Below the pieces are notes generated by a model. It saw nothing but the letters and a program-made list of their open reading frames with translations. It did no database searches and had not been told where the DNA came from. A DNA stretch of 64,000 nt from Rodentibacter sp901420285 (GTDB taxonomy: Bacteria > Pseudomonadota > Gammaproteobacteria > Enterobacterales > Pasteurellaceae), in the NCBI RefSeq assembly GCF_041734645.1, contig NZ_CP162010.1, positions 1,674,001 through 1,738,000 on the forward strand, read 5' to 3'. Made by a program: the position numbers and the translations under genes. Below, piece by piece: positions 60,875-64,000 of the stretch. How positions within the stretch are numbered: position 1 is the stretch's first letter; each line of letters begins with the position of its first letter.

Positions 60875-60990
60875 CCTGGCGGTGCCCTACTCTCACATGG
60901 GGAAGCCCCACACTACCATCGGCATTTCGGCGTTTCACTTCTGAGTTCGGTATGGGGTCAGGTGGGACCACCGCTCTATCGCCGCCAGGA
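60875..60990 (-). rRNA. rrf: 5S rRNA, proximal copy
   Basis: Canonical 5S with helix I CCTGGCGGC/GCCGCC-type pairing, GTGGTCCCACCTGACCCCAT and ACTCAGAAGTGAAACGCC. About 116 nt; ends approximate. Lies 187 nt after 23S. Confidence 0.95.
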
Positions 60991-61177
60991 TTATTCGGTT
61001 TTAGACTTTAGACCTTGGACGTTAGCTTTACCTCTTCGTCTTTGTCTTTGTTGTCTTTGTCGTCTTTATGCTTTATGCGCACTTTTATTGGCTACAAGCT
61101 AAACTTTTATTCTGTTTTGTTTTATTTCGTTTTTTTCGTTAGCTTCACTGCTCTCTTAAAAACATTTGAGCGTTGTA
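60991..61177 (-). other. 23S-5S spacer with low-complexity GTCTTT repeats
   Basis: 187-nt spacer. At 61037-61070 the plus strand has four GTCTTT units separated by 0-3 nt (AAAGAC in the RNA). The rest is AT-rich. It holds the processing sites; no tRNA. Confidence 0.6.

Positions 61178-64000
<2,823 letters not shown>

Overview
The window is bacterial chromosome from a member of the Pasteurellaceae, closest in gene content and order to Haemophilus and Aggregatibacter. The genus call is an inference. The evidence is: the comABCDEF cluster divergent from mrcA with nfuA beyond it; gpmA divergent from envC and its deacetylase partner; mog-glnB-tqsA; queA-tgt followed by a hemerythrin gene, a TusA-like gene and yajC-secD-secF; a competence regulatory element (CRE); and a few Haemophilus-type uptake signals (AAGTGCGGT). 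There is no prophage, insertion sequence, CRISPR array or plasmid-like region. Almost everything is core chromosome.

Layout. 1-3.1 kb: 3'-truncated dsbD divergent from arcA, then smpB. 3.3-6.2 kb: rplU-rpmA-DMT-obgE on the minus strand. 6.4-8.7 kb: ispB, queH, psiE. 8.8-16 kb: minus-strand block tqsA, glnB, mog, an SLC13-type carrier, rnhB, lpxB, lpxA, fabZ (lipid A synthesis plus RNase HII). 16.2-20.4 kb: a decayed PIN-domain toxin fragment, a DUF2251 gene, yigB, ygiB, ygiC, murQ. 20.4-28.5 kb: secF, secD, yajC, tusA-like, hemerythrin, tgt, queA, pssA. 28.9-34 kb: bifunctional gss, gpmA, envC, a divergent deacetylase. 34-41.1 kb: narP, cyaA, a MerR/CDF metal module, a YdcZ transporter and a TPP riboswitch reading into an AfuA-type binding protein. 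41.2-45.3 kb: NSS transporter with a 31-residue MetS-like subunit, asnA/asnC, nfuA. 45.4-53.5 kb: comFEDCBA, mrcA, rlmJ. 53.6-60.4 kb: hslO, waaC, an EamA transporter, waaF, hldD, deoC, mazG. 60.5-64 kb: end of an rRNA operon read leftward: 23S (its first ~70 nt lie outside), two different 5S genes, tRNA-Asp, tRNA-Trp.

The strongest unexplained signal is an 11-base word, CAATGCGGTGC, usually inside GGCTTCAATGCGGTGCT. By eye I count 34 exact copies on both strands in 60 kb of non-rRNA sequence, against about 0.03 expected by chance and only 9 copies of the family's standard uptake signal. It sits in genes in preferred reading frames (Asn-Ala-Val, Gln-Cys-Gly-Ala, Thr-Ala-Leu). Between genes it occurs as inverted pairs with a fixed 10-nt loop that look like transcription terminators, and once as a 24-nt tandem array. 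It resembles the Haemophilus signal at 7 of 9 positions and behaves like a DNA uptake sequence, so a diverged uptake dialect is the leading interpretation. In the same window a full com operon with a CRE provides the uptake machinery.

Other points: a thiamin pyrophosphate riboswitch before an orphan AfuA-like binding protein; a 9-nt G tract serving as the narP ribosome binding site; a divergent second 5S gene that keeps its base pairing; and two related long palindromic intergenic elements centred on the word pair.
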